Source of the DNA: JBEBVQ01 sp037190845
GTDB taxonomy: Bacteria > Bacteroidota > Bacteroidia > Chitinophagales > Chitinophagaceae
Direction: 5' to 3'
Assembly (NCBI GenBank): GCA_037190845.1
Contig: JBBCJI010000018.1
Location: 1 to 64,000 of the forward strand
DNA length: 64,000 nucleotides
In this document: in pieces, positions 17,569 to 27,200 of the stretch
How the letters are laid out: each line of letters opens with the position of its first letter
How positions within the stretch are numbered: the stretch's first letter is position 1
The notes under the pieces: generated by a model
Seen by the model: only the letters and a program-made list of their open reading frames with translations
Told to the model about the DNA's origin: nothing
Databases searched by the model: none
Program-made: the position numbers and the translations under genes

Positions 17569-19533
17569 ATGCATATTACCCCTACCTATCCGTATTACAG
17601 GCTGGCAGTGTGGATATTACTCCTTACGTTTCCTGTTATTGACTGCGCCGGACAGGAAAATAAACAGTTTGTTTATCCGGTATGGGTTACAGATGATACG
17701 GCCCGCATCATGAACCTGCTCCGGACGGGAAAGGAGATCAGGGACAATTACCCGGACAGCGCAATGTCATTGCTGCGGGAAGCCGTACAACAAAGCCGTA
17801 CCTACGGCTTCGAGGACGGGATCGGATATGGATTATCATTCATGGGGGATATCGCCTGCCTGCAGGGGCGCCAGGAACAGGGGTTCTCCTGGTACCGGGA
17901 GGCCTTGCCTTATTGCCTGCGCGCCCGATATATCCGGATGGCGCTGCCTTCACTTTATATCAACATCGGCAGAAGCTATTTCAACCGGGGAGAGTACCGG
18001 CTCGCCAACGATTTTTATTACAAGGCGCTGGATTTTTTACAGGCATATGCTCCCAGCAGTGATCTGATCATCAGGGTACACATCAATATATCGGGTGTGA
18101 TGGCTCGCCTGGGCGCATATGATGATGCCATCGCCACCGCCCGCCGTGCGGCAGCGATGGCGCGGAAAACACAGAATCAGGCAGAGCTTGCGGCTACCCT
18201 GATCAACATCGGAAATATATATATCGGGTTAAGAAAAACAGACAGCGCGCGCTATTATTTTGAGCTCGGCAGGATACCCGTACACCTGGGGGGCATCCGG
18301 CAACACGAGCAGATACTCCTTACCAGCATCGGAGACCTGCTGCTTGAAGAGCAGAAACCCCGGGAGGCAATACCCTATTACGAAGCGGCTATGGCCGTAG
18401 ACCCCTCGAATCCCTTCAGAGGCATGATCATGCCCGGATATTCACTTGGTATTGCCTATTTCCGGATGAAAAGTTATGCACAGGCAGCGAACATCATGGA
18501 GCAGGCGTTACAGAAAGCCGCCGAGACCGGCCTGACGGAAAACCGGCAGCATGCCCTGGCTTACCTGGCTGCCATTTATGAGGATATGGGACGGCCCCGG
18601 CAGGCCTTACAGATTACACAGGAATATATCCGCATCAAAGACAGCATCATGAATGTAGATAAAGCCCGTGCCATCAACGAGCTGCAGGTAAAATACCAAA
18701 CCGCGGAGAAAGACAGGGAGCTTACCCGCCGGCAGCTCCGGATCTCCCGCCAGGAACGGGAGCTGGAGCGTAAAAATGTCATCATCACCGTGATCGCCGC
18801 CGGTAGCCTGTCACTGGTTACCCTGCTGGTAGGGAGCTGGCGGAACCATCGCCACAGACGACGGATGCAGGCGAAGGAACTGGAGATCGGCGAGCTGAAA
18901 GCGACGATGAAAGGAGAGGAAAATGAAAGAGCGCGTGTGGCCCGGGACCTCCACGACGGCATCGGGGGCATGCTGACCGCACTCAACATGCATATCAAAG
19001 CCGTTAAAAACCGACACCGCGACATACCGCAGATGGATGACCTGAACGAGATCATGGATCTGCTCCGGAAGACCTCGCTGGAGGTACACCAGACAGCACA
19101 TAACCTGATGCCGGATATCCTAGAGCGGTACAGCCTGCCCGAAGCCCTGCACCTGTTCTGCAGCCAGCTGGAGCATCATAATGAGACACAGCTGCGGCTG
19201 CAGTTTCACGGCGATATGGACAGCCTGGATAAATCCCTTTCCCTGACGGTTTACCGTATCGTTCAGGAACTGATACAAAATGTGATCCGGCATGCTGCAG
19301 CCAGCTTTGCGGATGTACAGTTGCAACGGGAAGGAAACAATCTGCATATATCGGTCGAAGATAACGGCAAAGGATTTAACCCGGGTGAAAAGGGAGCCGG
19401 ACTGGGGCTGCACAATATTCGTACACGCGTACAGGCGCTGGACGGACATTTTTCTGTAGAATCTGCTCCCGGACAGGGTACCACAATCTATATACAGCTG
19501 GATACCGGCCGGCAGGTTAGGGCAGATTACTGA
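17569..19533 (+). CDS. TPR-containing sensor histidine kinase (module 1)
   Basis: A 654-residue kinase. A signal peptide is followed by tetratricopeptide repeats over residues about 45-375 (for example SLYINIGRSYFNRGEYRLA and ATLINIGNIYIGL), a coiled coil, one membrane segment (about 403-422), another coiled coil, and a HisKA_3 domain with His462 in ARDLHDGIGGML. The ATPase domain has ELIQNVIRHA, DNGKGF and GAGLGLHNI. This layout puts the TPR array outside the cytoplasmic membrane, presumably sensing a protein or peptide. The response regulator gene follows after 39 bp. Homologous kinases are at 28491 and 49776. It is read divergently from the SBBP gene. Confidence 0.93.
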   Translation: MHITPTYPYYRLAVWILLLTFPVIDCAGQENKQFVYPVWVTDDTARIMNLLRTGKEIRDNYPDSAMSLLREAVQQSRTYGFEDGIGYGLSFMGDIACLQGRQEQGFSWYREALPYCLRARYIRMALPSLYINIGRSYFNRGEYRLANDFYYKALDFLQAYAPSSDLIIRVHINISGVMARLGAYDDAIATARRAAAMARKTQNQAELAATLINIGNIYIGLRKTDSARYYFELGRIPVHLGGIRQHEQILLTSIGDLLLEEQKPREAIPYYEAAMAVDPSNPFRGMIMPGYSLGIAYFRMKSYAQAANIMEQALQKAAETGLTENRQHALAYLAAIYEDMGRPRQALQITQEYIRIKDSIMNVDKARAINELQVKYQTAEKDRELTRRQLRISRQERELERKNVIITVIAAGSLSLVTLLVGSWRNHRHRRRMQAKELEIGELKATMKGEENERARVARDLHDGIGGMLTALNMHIKAVKNRHRDIPQMDDLNEIMDLLRKTSLEVHQTAHNLMPDILERYSLPEALHLFCSQLEHHNETQLRLQFHGDMDSLDKSLSLTVYRIVQELIQNVIRHAAASFADVQLQREGNNLHISVEDNGKGFNPGEKGAGLGLHNIRTRVQALDGHFSVESAPGQGTTIYIQLDTGRQVRADY

Positions 19534-19572
19534 TTCCTTATAACTTTACCCGGTAAACACAGCTATCACACT

Positions 19573-20211
19573 ATGAATATCAGGATTGCCATTGCCGACG
19601 ATCACCCTATGATCATAGGCGGTTTGCAGAATATGCTGGCCGGTTATCCGCATATTATCCTGTCTGCAACCTACAATGATGGCAAGACACTACTGGCCGG
19701 ACTGGAAAGTGATGTGCCGGATGTATTGCTATTGGACATACAGTTGCCTGGCAAAGCGGGAGACCGGCTGGCGCCACAGATACTCAAAAAATATCCGGAC
19801 CTGCGCATCCTGACACTCACCAACATGGACAGCATGCTATATGTATACAACATGCTGCGCATTGGCGTACATGGATATGTACTGAAAACATCGGATCCCG
19901 ACACGGTGATCAATGCCATCGAATCTATTTTCAGAGGCGAACAATTCCTGGATCCGAGGCTGGAAGACAAGCTGAAGCACTATGAATTCCGGCAGAAGAA
20001 AGAAAAGGCCCTGCGGCCTTCGCTTACCCTCAAAGAAAAGGACATACTCAGGCTGATCGTTAACGGCTGTACAATACGTGAGATCTCTGAAAAGCTCTTC
20101 ATAGGTGTGCGTACTGTAGAATATTACCGTACGAGCCTTTTCGCCAAAATGGAAGTAAAAAACATGGCGGGACTGATCCGTAAGGCTCTGGAGTCAGGAC
20201 TTACGGACTGA
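19573..20211 (+). CDS. LuxR/NarL-type response regulator (module 1)
   Basis: A 212-residue transcription factor with a receiver domain (acidic pocket ADDHP, phospho-acceptor Asp55 in LLLDIQLPG, and Lys in VLKTSD) and a C-terminal LuxR helix-turn-helix (about 146-206: LTLKEKDILRLIVNG, then REISEKLFIGVRTVEYY). It is the expected target of the kinase encoded 39 bp upstream. The divergent surface-protein operon is the natural candidate for regulation, which is inferred from position only. A 210-bp stretch without an evident gene separates it from the convergent helicase gene. Confidence 0.94.
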   Translation: MNIRIAIADDHPMIIGGLQNMLAGYPHIILSATYNDGKTLLAGLESDVPDVLLLDIQLPGKAGDRLAPQILKKYPDLRILTLTNMDSMLYVYNMLRIGVHGYVLKTSDPDTVINAIESIFRGEQFLDPRLEDKLKHYEFRQKKEKALRPSLTLKEKDILRLIVNGCTIREISEKLFIGVRTVEYYRTSLFAKMEVKNMAGLIRKALESGLTD

Positions 20212-20421
20212 TCATAAAAAACATTCCAAAACAATCTTACACGCTCAGCCTACGCAGAGGCACCAGTCACCTACATTCCCCTTTGAGGATCAGGAGGATG
20301 TTCTCCTTCGACACGGGAACTTTATAGTGAATCCTTGTCAATTTTATCATTGTTTGGAACACCCAAATAAAAACTCAGAGGAACAACTATAAGGTGCTTT
20401 TCAGACATCTTCCGGATTAGA

Positions 20422-21690
20422 CTACCTACTTCTCCCACGTTGTCCGAACTGACGACGACGCTGTGCTCCTCCTCCGGATGTACCACGAACGGCACCGGCA
20501 GGCATCACAACGGCTTTTCCTTTCGGAGGATTGAAACGCACCATACCAGAATCTTCGGTGGGGAATGGATGATCTGTAATCACCGGTATTTCCCTGCCGA
20601 GGAGTTTTTGGATTTGCTTCAGCTCGTCTTTTTCCTCGGCATCGCAAAACGAGATGGCCTTACCGCTGGCCCCGGCACGTCCCGTACGCCCGATCCGGTG
20701 CACATAGGTTTCTGCTACATCCGGCAGCTCATAATTGATCACATGTGATAACGCCTCCACATCAATCCCGCGTGCAGCAATATCTGTAGCGATCAGCACC
20801 CGAAGCTCACCGGACTTGAATCTGTTCAACGCAAGCTGGCGTGCATTCTGCGATTTGTTGCCGTGGATCGCCGCAGCGGCGATCCCTTCCCTGGCCAGAT
20901 CTTTGACAACCCTGTCTGCGCCATGTTTTGTCCGGGTAAAGACAAGCGTACTATTCAGTGCAGTATGTCTCAACAGATAGGTCAGCAATTTTCTTTTGTT
21001 ATTCTTATCCACGAAATACATGGACTGCACTACGGTTTCTGCGGTGGAAGAAACGGGCGTCACGGCCACCTTTACCGGGGCAGTAAGTATGGCATCCGCC
21101 AGTTTCTGTATTTCCGGCGGCATGGTAGCGGAGAAAAACAGCGTTTGCCTTTTTGCAGGCAACAGTTTGATCACCTTCCGGACGTCATGAATGAATCCCA
21201 TATCGAGCATCCGGTCTGCTTCGTCAAGCACAAATATCTCTATCTGATCCAAACGGATAAACCGCTGGTCGATCAGATCCAGCAAACGACCAGGAGTAGC
21301 TACCAGTATATCTGTACCGGCACGTAATGCCTGTACCTGCTTACCCTGCGGTACTCCGCCAAAGATCACAAGATGCTTAAGCGGCAGGTGACGACCATAA
21401 ACGTCGATGCTCTCACCAATTTGTATGGCCAGCTCACGCGTGGGCGTAAGTATCAGCGCCTTAATCGGGCGGACACCCGATGTTTTGGTTTGTTTCTGAT
21501 ACAGCAACTGCAGCATGGGTATCGAAAACGCGGCCGTTTTACCAGTGCCGGTCTGGGCACATCCGAGCAGATCTTTCCCCTGCAGGGCGTGTGGTATGGA
21601 TTGCGCCTGTATTGGCGTAGGTTGTTGATAGCCTTCCGTCGCCAGAGCCTTACGGATAGGTTCTATCAGGTTTAATTCCTGAAAATGCAT
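20422..21690 (-). CDS. DEAD-box RNA helicase, RhlE type
   Basis: A 422-residue ATP-dependent RNA helicase likely acting in ribosome assembly or RNA turnover. The motifs appear in order: Q motif (YQQPTPIQAQSIP), Walker A AQTGTGKT, PTRELAIQ, TPGRLLDL, DEAD, SAT, ATDIAARGIDV and HRIGRTGRAG. A short basic tail with Gly and Arg (GGGAQRRRQFGQRGRSR) probably adds RNA affinity. It is not part of either neighbouring surface-protein module but sits between them. The leader of about 60 nt behind a TACCTTTG box is longer than most here and could hold cold-responsive control. Confidence 0.95.
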   Translation of the reverse strand: MHFQELNLIEPIRKALATEGYQQPTPIQAQSIPHALQGKDLLGCAQTGTGKTAAFSIPMLQLLYQKQTKTSGVRPIKALILTPTRELAIQIGESIDVYGRHLPLKHLVIFGGVPQGKQVQALRAGTDILVATPGRLLDLIDQRFIRLDQIEIFVLDEADRMLDMGFIHDVRKVIKLLPAKRQTLFFSATMPPEIQKLADAILTAPVKVAVTPVSSTAETVVQSMYFVDKNNKRKLLTYLLRHTALNSTLVFTRTKHGADRVVKDLAREGIAAAAIHGNKSQNARQLALNRFKSGELRVLIATDIAARGIDVEALSHVINYELPDVAETYVHRIGRTGRAGASGKAISFCDAEEKDELKQIQKLLGREIPVITDHPFPTEDSGMVRFNPPKGKAVVMPAGAVRGTSGGGAQRRRQFGQRGRSR

Positions 21691-21760
21691 GAAATGTAAA
21701 ATGCGCCGGGCTGGTACAATAAATCAATTAAGGTAGGAACACAGCATGTTAAAACAGGCA

Positions 21761-21768
21761 CAAAGGTA
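21761..21768 (-). promoter_or_regulatory. -7 box (TACCTTTG) of the helicase gene
   Basis: An exact TAnnTTTG on the minus strand, with the ATG at 21690. No convincing -33 TTTG was found. Confidence 0.4.
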
Positions 21769-21859
21769 CATTTTTATCAGGGATGAGCTTTGTTAAATTA
21801 TGGCCGCTGCCCAAAACTCGAAAAAATCACTTTTTACGTTTGGATTGGAGCAAAATGTC

Positions 21860-24259
21860 CTAACGAAGCAGTGTCAGGTCTCCCTTCAACACTACGATAC
21901 TGTTATCTGATGACCGAAACGTCAGTCTGTAAAAATACACACCCACTGAAGCAGGCACCCCCTCCGTAGTTCCGTCCCACCCCTCGAATGCTGTGGCTCC
22001 CGAGCTCTGCCATACTGTTTTACCCCAACGGTCGTATATCCGGAATTCACGTACTTCACGGATGTCACCCCAATTACGCAGGCGGAAAAAATCATTTCGC
22101 CCGTCACCATCCGGCGTAAAGGCCGAAGGCAGGAATGGTATCGGATTAACTGTTATCCAGACATCCGCCGTGTCCAGACATCCGTAAACAGATCTTCCAA
22201 TGACCGTATAACGACGAGTCGTATCGGCAGCGAACTGCTGACTAACAGCCGATTGATCCGAAAATAACACAGACGGCAGCCAGGCTAAAACCGAATACGG
22301 TTCATCCGCTAACGTTTCCAGCATCACAGAGGAATAGCGGTCCACTACAGTCTCTCCGGCTGAAAGCACGATGTCAAATTCCTTTACCTGGAGGGCTTTC
22401 TTCACGGTATCCTTGCAATGCTCCATATTCTCCACAATAAGCGTCACGATAAAATCACCGGTTTCACGATACACATGTATAGGATCAGTAGTTGCATCCG
22501 TACCGGTTCCATCTCCGAAATCCCATAGAGATACGGGTGCGCCGGACTGGTTCTCAAACTTCACCAGAACATCCCTGCACACTATACTGTCTGCCGAGAA
22601 AGCTGCAGACGGCACTGGTACCGGCTCTATAAATACTTCCAGCATCGTATCGCAGCCGGCAGATGTGGTGATATGCACCGTATAGCGCCCGGGGAACAAC
22701 TCTGTCAGTGTATCGGCACGATTACTTTGATACTGCTTCAGGATATTACCGGTACTGTCCTTCCAGACACAGAAAAGCAATGTCGTATCACCAGGCGCAG
22801 GAATCACCCATGCGCTGCCCTGCCTCTGCCCTGCACAACTATACAAGCTGGCGCCGGCAACAGGAAGTTCCGGAGAGCGGACATGCATTGTATCTACACG
22901 CCAGACACAACGATCCTGGTAGCTGACAATATAAATACCTGGCTGGGAAATTGTACGTGTACGACCAAGTATTCCATCAGCCCATATATAATTCTGCCCG
23001 GGTGAGTCAGCAACGACAAGGATACTATCCCTGAAACACATCGATATATCCCGTATAGTGCTTATGGTATCTTTATATTTGATCGCCGTTGCTATATCAG
23101 CGTTCAGGCCCAGCAGCATATGACTACCGGGAGCAAGCTGCACGCCCCAATTAACGGGCGTGCAGCCAAGTCCGGGGACATTCGGACGCTCTATAACATG
23201 CAAATAGATATTCTGATTGGCAACGTATATCTTCCCGTCCGGCCCGAGCCTCATCGATGCTTTAATTGCGAACAAGGACGATCCGACCTCTGTAGCAGAA
23301 GCAGTTATAGCAGCAACAGTGCCGAGGCTGACATTAAACTGATATAAAGAAAAGGTGGGCAATCCAGAAATATACAGCAGTGAATCATTCGGTGAAAAAC
23401 AGGCGCCACGGCAACTGGCGCTGTAGGCAAGCACCCGCTCATTAGATATGATGCCGGTACTTTTGTCAAAATCGTACAACTCAATTCCCCCGTGGCTATT
23501 GGGCAGCCAACCGTGGGGCCAGTTCGCGGCAACCAGCATGCTGCCATTGTGAGCAGCAACCAGCGGGCCGGAAGTGTAGGACTCCGGGCTGAGCAGCCCT
23601 ACTACAGACACTACCGGAACCGTATCAATTCCTGCACTCGTTATATTATACGTATAATATACTCCCTGGTAAATAGGCTTTGTCAACAACCAGACATTGC
23701 AATCCTCCCCCTGAACAACTGTTAGCTTTTCAGACATACCGGTATCAAGCAGGATCATTTTCATTCCCGGCACAACATCTCCCAAACCGTTACCCAGCCT
23801 CATGTCCACGAGGGAATAATATAGACAAGGGGTTCTTACTTTTCCCTCATAATTATCCATCGCCTCCAAGGAAAACACATAATACAGACTGTTATTGCCG
23901 GGCATCGGGACTATGGCTGCGGCCTGAGAAGTACTTTGTGTAGGATAGTCATAAAGAAATAATGAGGGGTTGGGGGCAATCAACCGCCCATTCTGCATCA
24001 GTTCGTGATTACGGTTCCATATACGGCTACCATCGGTATAGAACAATAAACGTCCATCCGCATCACAAACGGAGGCAGCTCCTTCCATCTGATCTATGGC
24101 AGTGGTGAACGGCACCGGGCTACCGCTGTTGAAATCAATGCCCGCTCGTACGCCGAACGCCCACATATTATTCTCCTTCTGACCAGACACCTTAGTCAGC
24201 TGCAGGTAACAGATTGCCAACAGGACAAAAAGACTCAAAACATACGTGCTCCGTTTCAT
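21860..24259 (-). CDS. T9SS type B-sorted propeller/PKD surface protein (module 2)
   Basis: A 799-residue secreted protein homologous along its length to the 11798-14329 product. The signal peptide precedes NMWAFGVRAGIDFNSGSPV and GAASVCDADGRLLFYTDG, a propeller-like region of about 390 residues, Ig-like segments after CFRDS, a PKD domain (SLWDFGDGTG) and a type B sorting domain (FTPDGDGRNDFFRLRN, YDRWGKTVW, GWDGTTEGVPASVGVYFY). It begins 2 bp after the stop of the SBBP gene, the same spacing as in module 1, so the pair is almost certainly translated from one mRNA. Its ligand and activity are unknown. Confidence 0.88.
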   Translation of the reverse strand: MKRSTYVLSLFVLLAICYLQLTKVSGQKENNMWAFGVRAGIDFNSGSPVPFTTAIDQMEGAASVCDADGRLLFYTDGSRIWNRNHELMQNGRLIAPNPSLFLYDYPTQSTSQAAAIVPMPGNNSLYYVFSLEAMDNYEGKVRTPCLYYSLVDMRLGNGLGDVVPGMKMILLDTGMSEKLTVVQGEDCNVWLLTKPIYQGVYYTYNITSAGIDTVPVVSVVGLLSPESYTSGPLVAAHNGSMLVAANWPHGWLPNSHGGIELYDFDKSTGIISNERVLAYSASCRGACFSPNDSLLYISGLPTFSLYQFNVSLGTVAAITASATEVGSSLFAIKASMRLGPDGKIYVANQNIYLHVIERPNVPGLGCTPVNWGVQLAPGSHMLLGLNADIATAIKYKDTISTIRDISMCFRDSILVVADSPGQNYIWADGILGRTRTISQPGIYIVSYQDRCVWRVDTMHVRSPELPVAGASLYSCAGQRQGSAWVIPAPGDTTLLFCVWKDSTGNILKQYQSNRADTLTELFPGRYTVHITTSAGCDTMLEVFIEPVPVPSAAFSADSIVCRDVLVKFENQSGAPVSLWDFGDGTGTDATTDPIHVYRETGDFIVTLIVENMEHCKDTVKKALQVKEFDIVLSAGETVVDRYSSVMLETLADEPYSVLAWLPSVLFSDQSAVSQQFAADTTRRYTVIGRSVYGCLDTADVWITVNPIPFLPSAFTPDGDGRNDFFRLRNWGDIREVREFRIYDRWGKTVWQSSGATAFEGWDGTTEGVPASVGVYFYRLTFRSSDNSIVVLKGDLTLLR

Positions 24260-24261
24260 AA

Positions 24262-27200
24262 TCAGTTATCCTGCTTGATAATTTTTCCGGTTTGCAAAAG
24301 ACTTCCCTCCCTATCTGTGAGTCTGAGAAAATACACACCATCAGGCAAGTCACCGATGTACATCCGGACAGCATCATCCTGTTCCCGCAGTTTCCGCCCG
24401 TCTGCACTATACAAAGAAGCTTTCACCGGTACGCTCGCCTTCAAATATATTTCAGTTTTTACAGGATTCGGGAAAACATCAATGTTCATGTGCGCCCGCC
24501 TGATCGTACCGACAAAAACCGGCGCATAAGGCTGGGATACGCTGATGCAACCGTTTGAATCTGTTACGGCAATCGTGTAGGGGCCTTCCTGTACATAGGT
24601 GTACATTGAATCAATGGCGCCGGTTATACGCTGTCCGTCGTGATACCATTGATAAGTGCTGTAATGTCCTGTCACATAAAGCACTTTCCCCTGTTGCCGG
24701 ACATCAGGTATCACAGGAAGCGGATGAACGGTCACAGTAACCGGCATGGCGGTATCGCTACAGTTACTGTTGTTGGTAACGATTACTGTGTAGTCTCCTG
24801 TTTCCCGTACTGTGTGCATGGCGCTGCCCACTCCGATAATAGAAGTGTCATTGCGGTACCATTGGTAAACAGGCCCACCCGAACCGCCTGCATCCAGCAC
24901 TATACTATCGCCGGCACACAGACTGACAGTACCGGCAGGTGCAATGACTGCATTAGGCGCAGACGCGGTGGTCACCTGTACTATTTGAGAAGTATCTGTA
25001 CAATGGCCGTCCGATACAACAACCAGGTAATTTCCTGCATTACCGGTTTTATACGAAGAGATTGTATCGTCCTGCAATACATTGTTACCCTGCAGCCACA
25101 AATAGGTATAATCAGTTCCGGTATTGGCTTGCAGACCCATACTGTCGCCAGGACAAAGAATGGTATTACCTGATATCGTTATCAGCGCTCCGGGACCGGG
25201 ATGTGCCGTCACGGTCAGCGCTGCAGAGGTACCCGTACAACCGTTAGTATCCACAATCCTGATAGCATAATCGCCGCTGGTATATGTCGTATAAAAGAAT
25301 GACACTGCACCACTCACGGGCGAACTGTTACGTAACCATTGGTAATTCGCGGCACCGGGTCCGGATCCGGTGTGTCCTATCATAACGAGGCTGTCGCCGG
25401 GACAGAATTCCATACCCGGGGCACCGGGGACAGCAATAGCTGTGGTAACCGGGTATACCGTTACCTGTACAGGAGATGACATTGCTGTACAGGCATGTGT
25501 ATTGGAGACCACAACGGTATAATTTCCACTGGTAGCCGCCGTATGAACAGCATTAGTCGCACCCGGTATATCGCCGGCATTAACTTTCCATTGATAGGTC
25601 AGTCCTGCCCCGCTGTTAGCCTGTAATGCGACGCTGCCACCCGGACAGAATTTAACCGGACCAGCAGCAGCAGCCGTCGCAGCAGGAACGGGGTTCACCG
25701 TTACAGTAACCGGACCAGAGATCCCGGAGCAGTCAGGACCGGATACCACCACTACGTATTCGCCCGCAGTGGTAGCGGTATAACTGGCAGTAGTAGCACC
25801 ACTTATATCATTCCCTCCCCGCTTCCATTGATACGTGTTGCCGGTTACTGCACCTGTGCTGAGCTCCACATTGCCTCCCTGACAAATCACCAGCGAACCT
25901 GAAGCTGTAATCACCGGCGTAGCGCTGACAGATACGGGGAGCGTTTGCGGTGCACCGCTGCCGCAGGGGAAATCAGCAGTTACACTAATGGCGCCGCCCG
26001 CACTCCCTACCGTAGCACTGATAGTATTTGTAGTGCTGGCGCCGGTCCAGCCGGAAGGCAGCGTCCACGTATAGGAAGTTACACCACTCAGCAAAGGAAC
26101 AGAATAAGTCACCGTAGTGCCGATGTTTGTAGCACAGAACGAGTTAGTACCGGATATGGCCGGAGGCTGCGTGATCACGCAGCCGATCTTTGCAAGGAAA
26201 GCGTCTTCCTCACCTGCAAAACCGGACTGCTGGCTGCCAGTAGTAGCGATGGCTGCAGCACTCTTCGTTCCACCTGCCAGCCAGGCATTGCCCGTCGCAT
26301 CGCAGGCAACAGCGTAACTGACATCGTCGCCCGTACCACCATAATATGTTCCCCACAATCGCTGACCGGAGCCATTTATCTTTATAAGGAAGGCATCAAC
26401 GCCGCCACCGGAAACCGGCTGGTGGCTGTTGGTACCGCTGACGCCTGCGAAAGCAATACCGGAATTGCTGGCAGTGGATCCGGATAAATAAATATCACCG
26501 GCTGCATCGCAGGCTAATCCCAGCCCCTGCTCCGCACCTGTACCTCCATAATAGGTACCCCACTGACGTTGTCCGGAAATATTGAATTTCACCAGGAAAG
26601 CATCATTCGAAGTACCGGAACGGGCTGGCTGATGAGCGCTACTCGTAGCGATGGCCGTATCACTGTTAGTCGTGCCTGCGAGATATACATTCCCGGAAGC
26701 ATCACAGACCACTTTTCTGCCCACATCCAGTATTCCTGCCCCTCCGTAGTAGGTTCCCCAGTCCACCTGACCTGCGGATGTAAAACGCACCAGAAATGCA
26801 TCGGACTGCAGTACAGTCGTGCCAACCCTTACAAGCTGATGGGCTCCGCTGGTAGCAATTCCGCTGCTGCTTGATGTCTGTCCGGCTATATAGACACCGG
26901 CAGCATCACAGGTCATACCATAACAAAACTCATTTCCTGTTCCGCCAAGATACGTACCCCATTGCCGTTGGCCGGACGCATTAAATTTTACGACAAATGC
27001 ATCATTACTCCCACCGTTGGCCGTCTGATGTAAATTGCCAGGAGACGATATGCCGTCGGTACTCTGCGTCTGTCCGGCGAGATATACGTTCCCGGCAGCA
27101 TCGCAGGCTACTGCAAATCCGTAATCCAGACTACTTCCGCCATAATAGGAAGACCAGAGCAATTGTCCGCTCCCGTTAAATTTTACCAGGAAGGCATCTC

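Noticed and set aside
20212..20421. Possible small gene or RNA between the module 1 regulator and the helicase
   Set aside because: No open frame with a start, no strong hairpin and no RNA-family feature could be seen.
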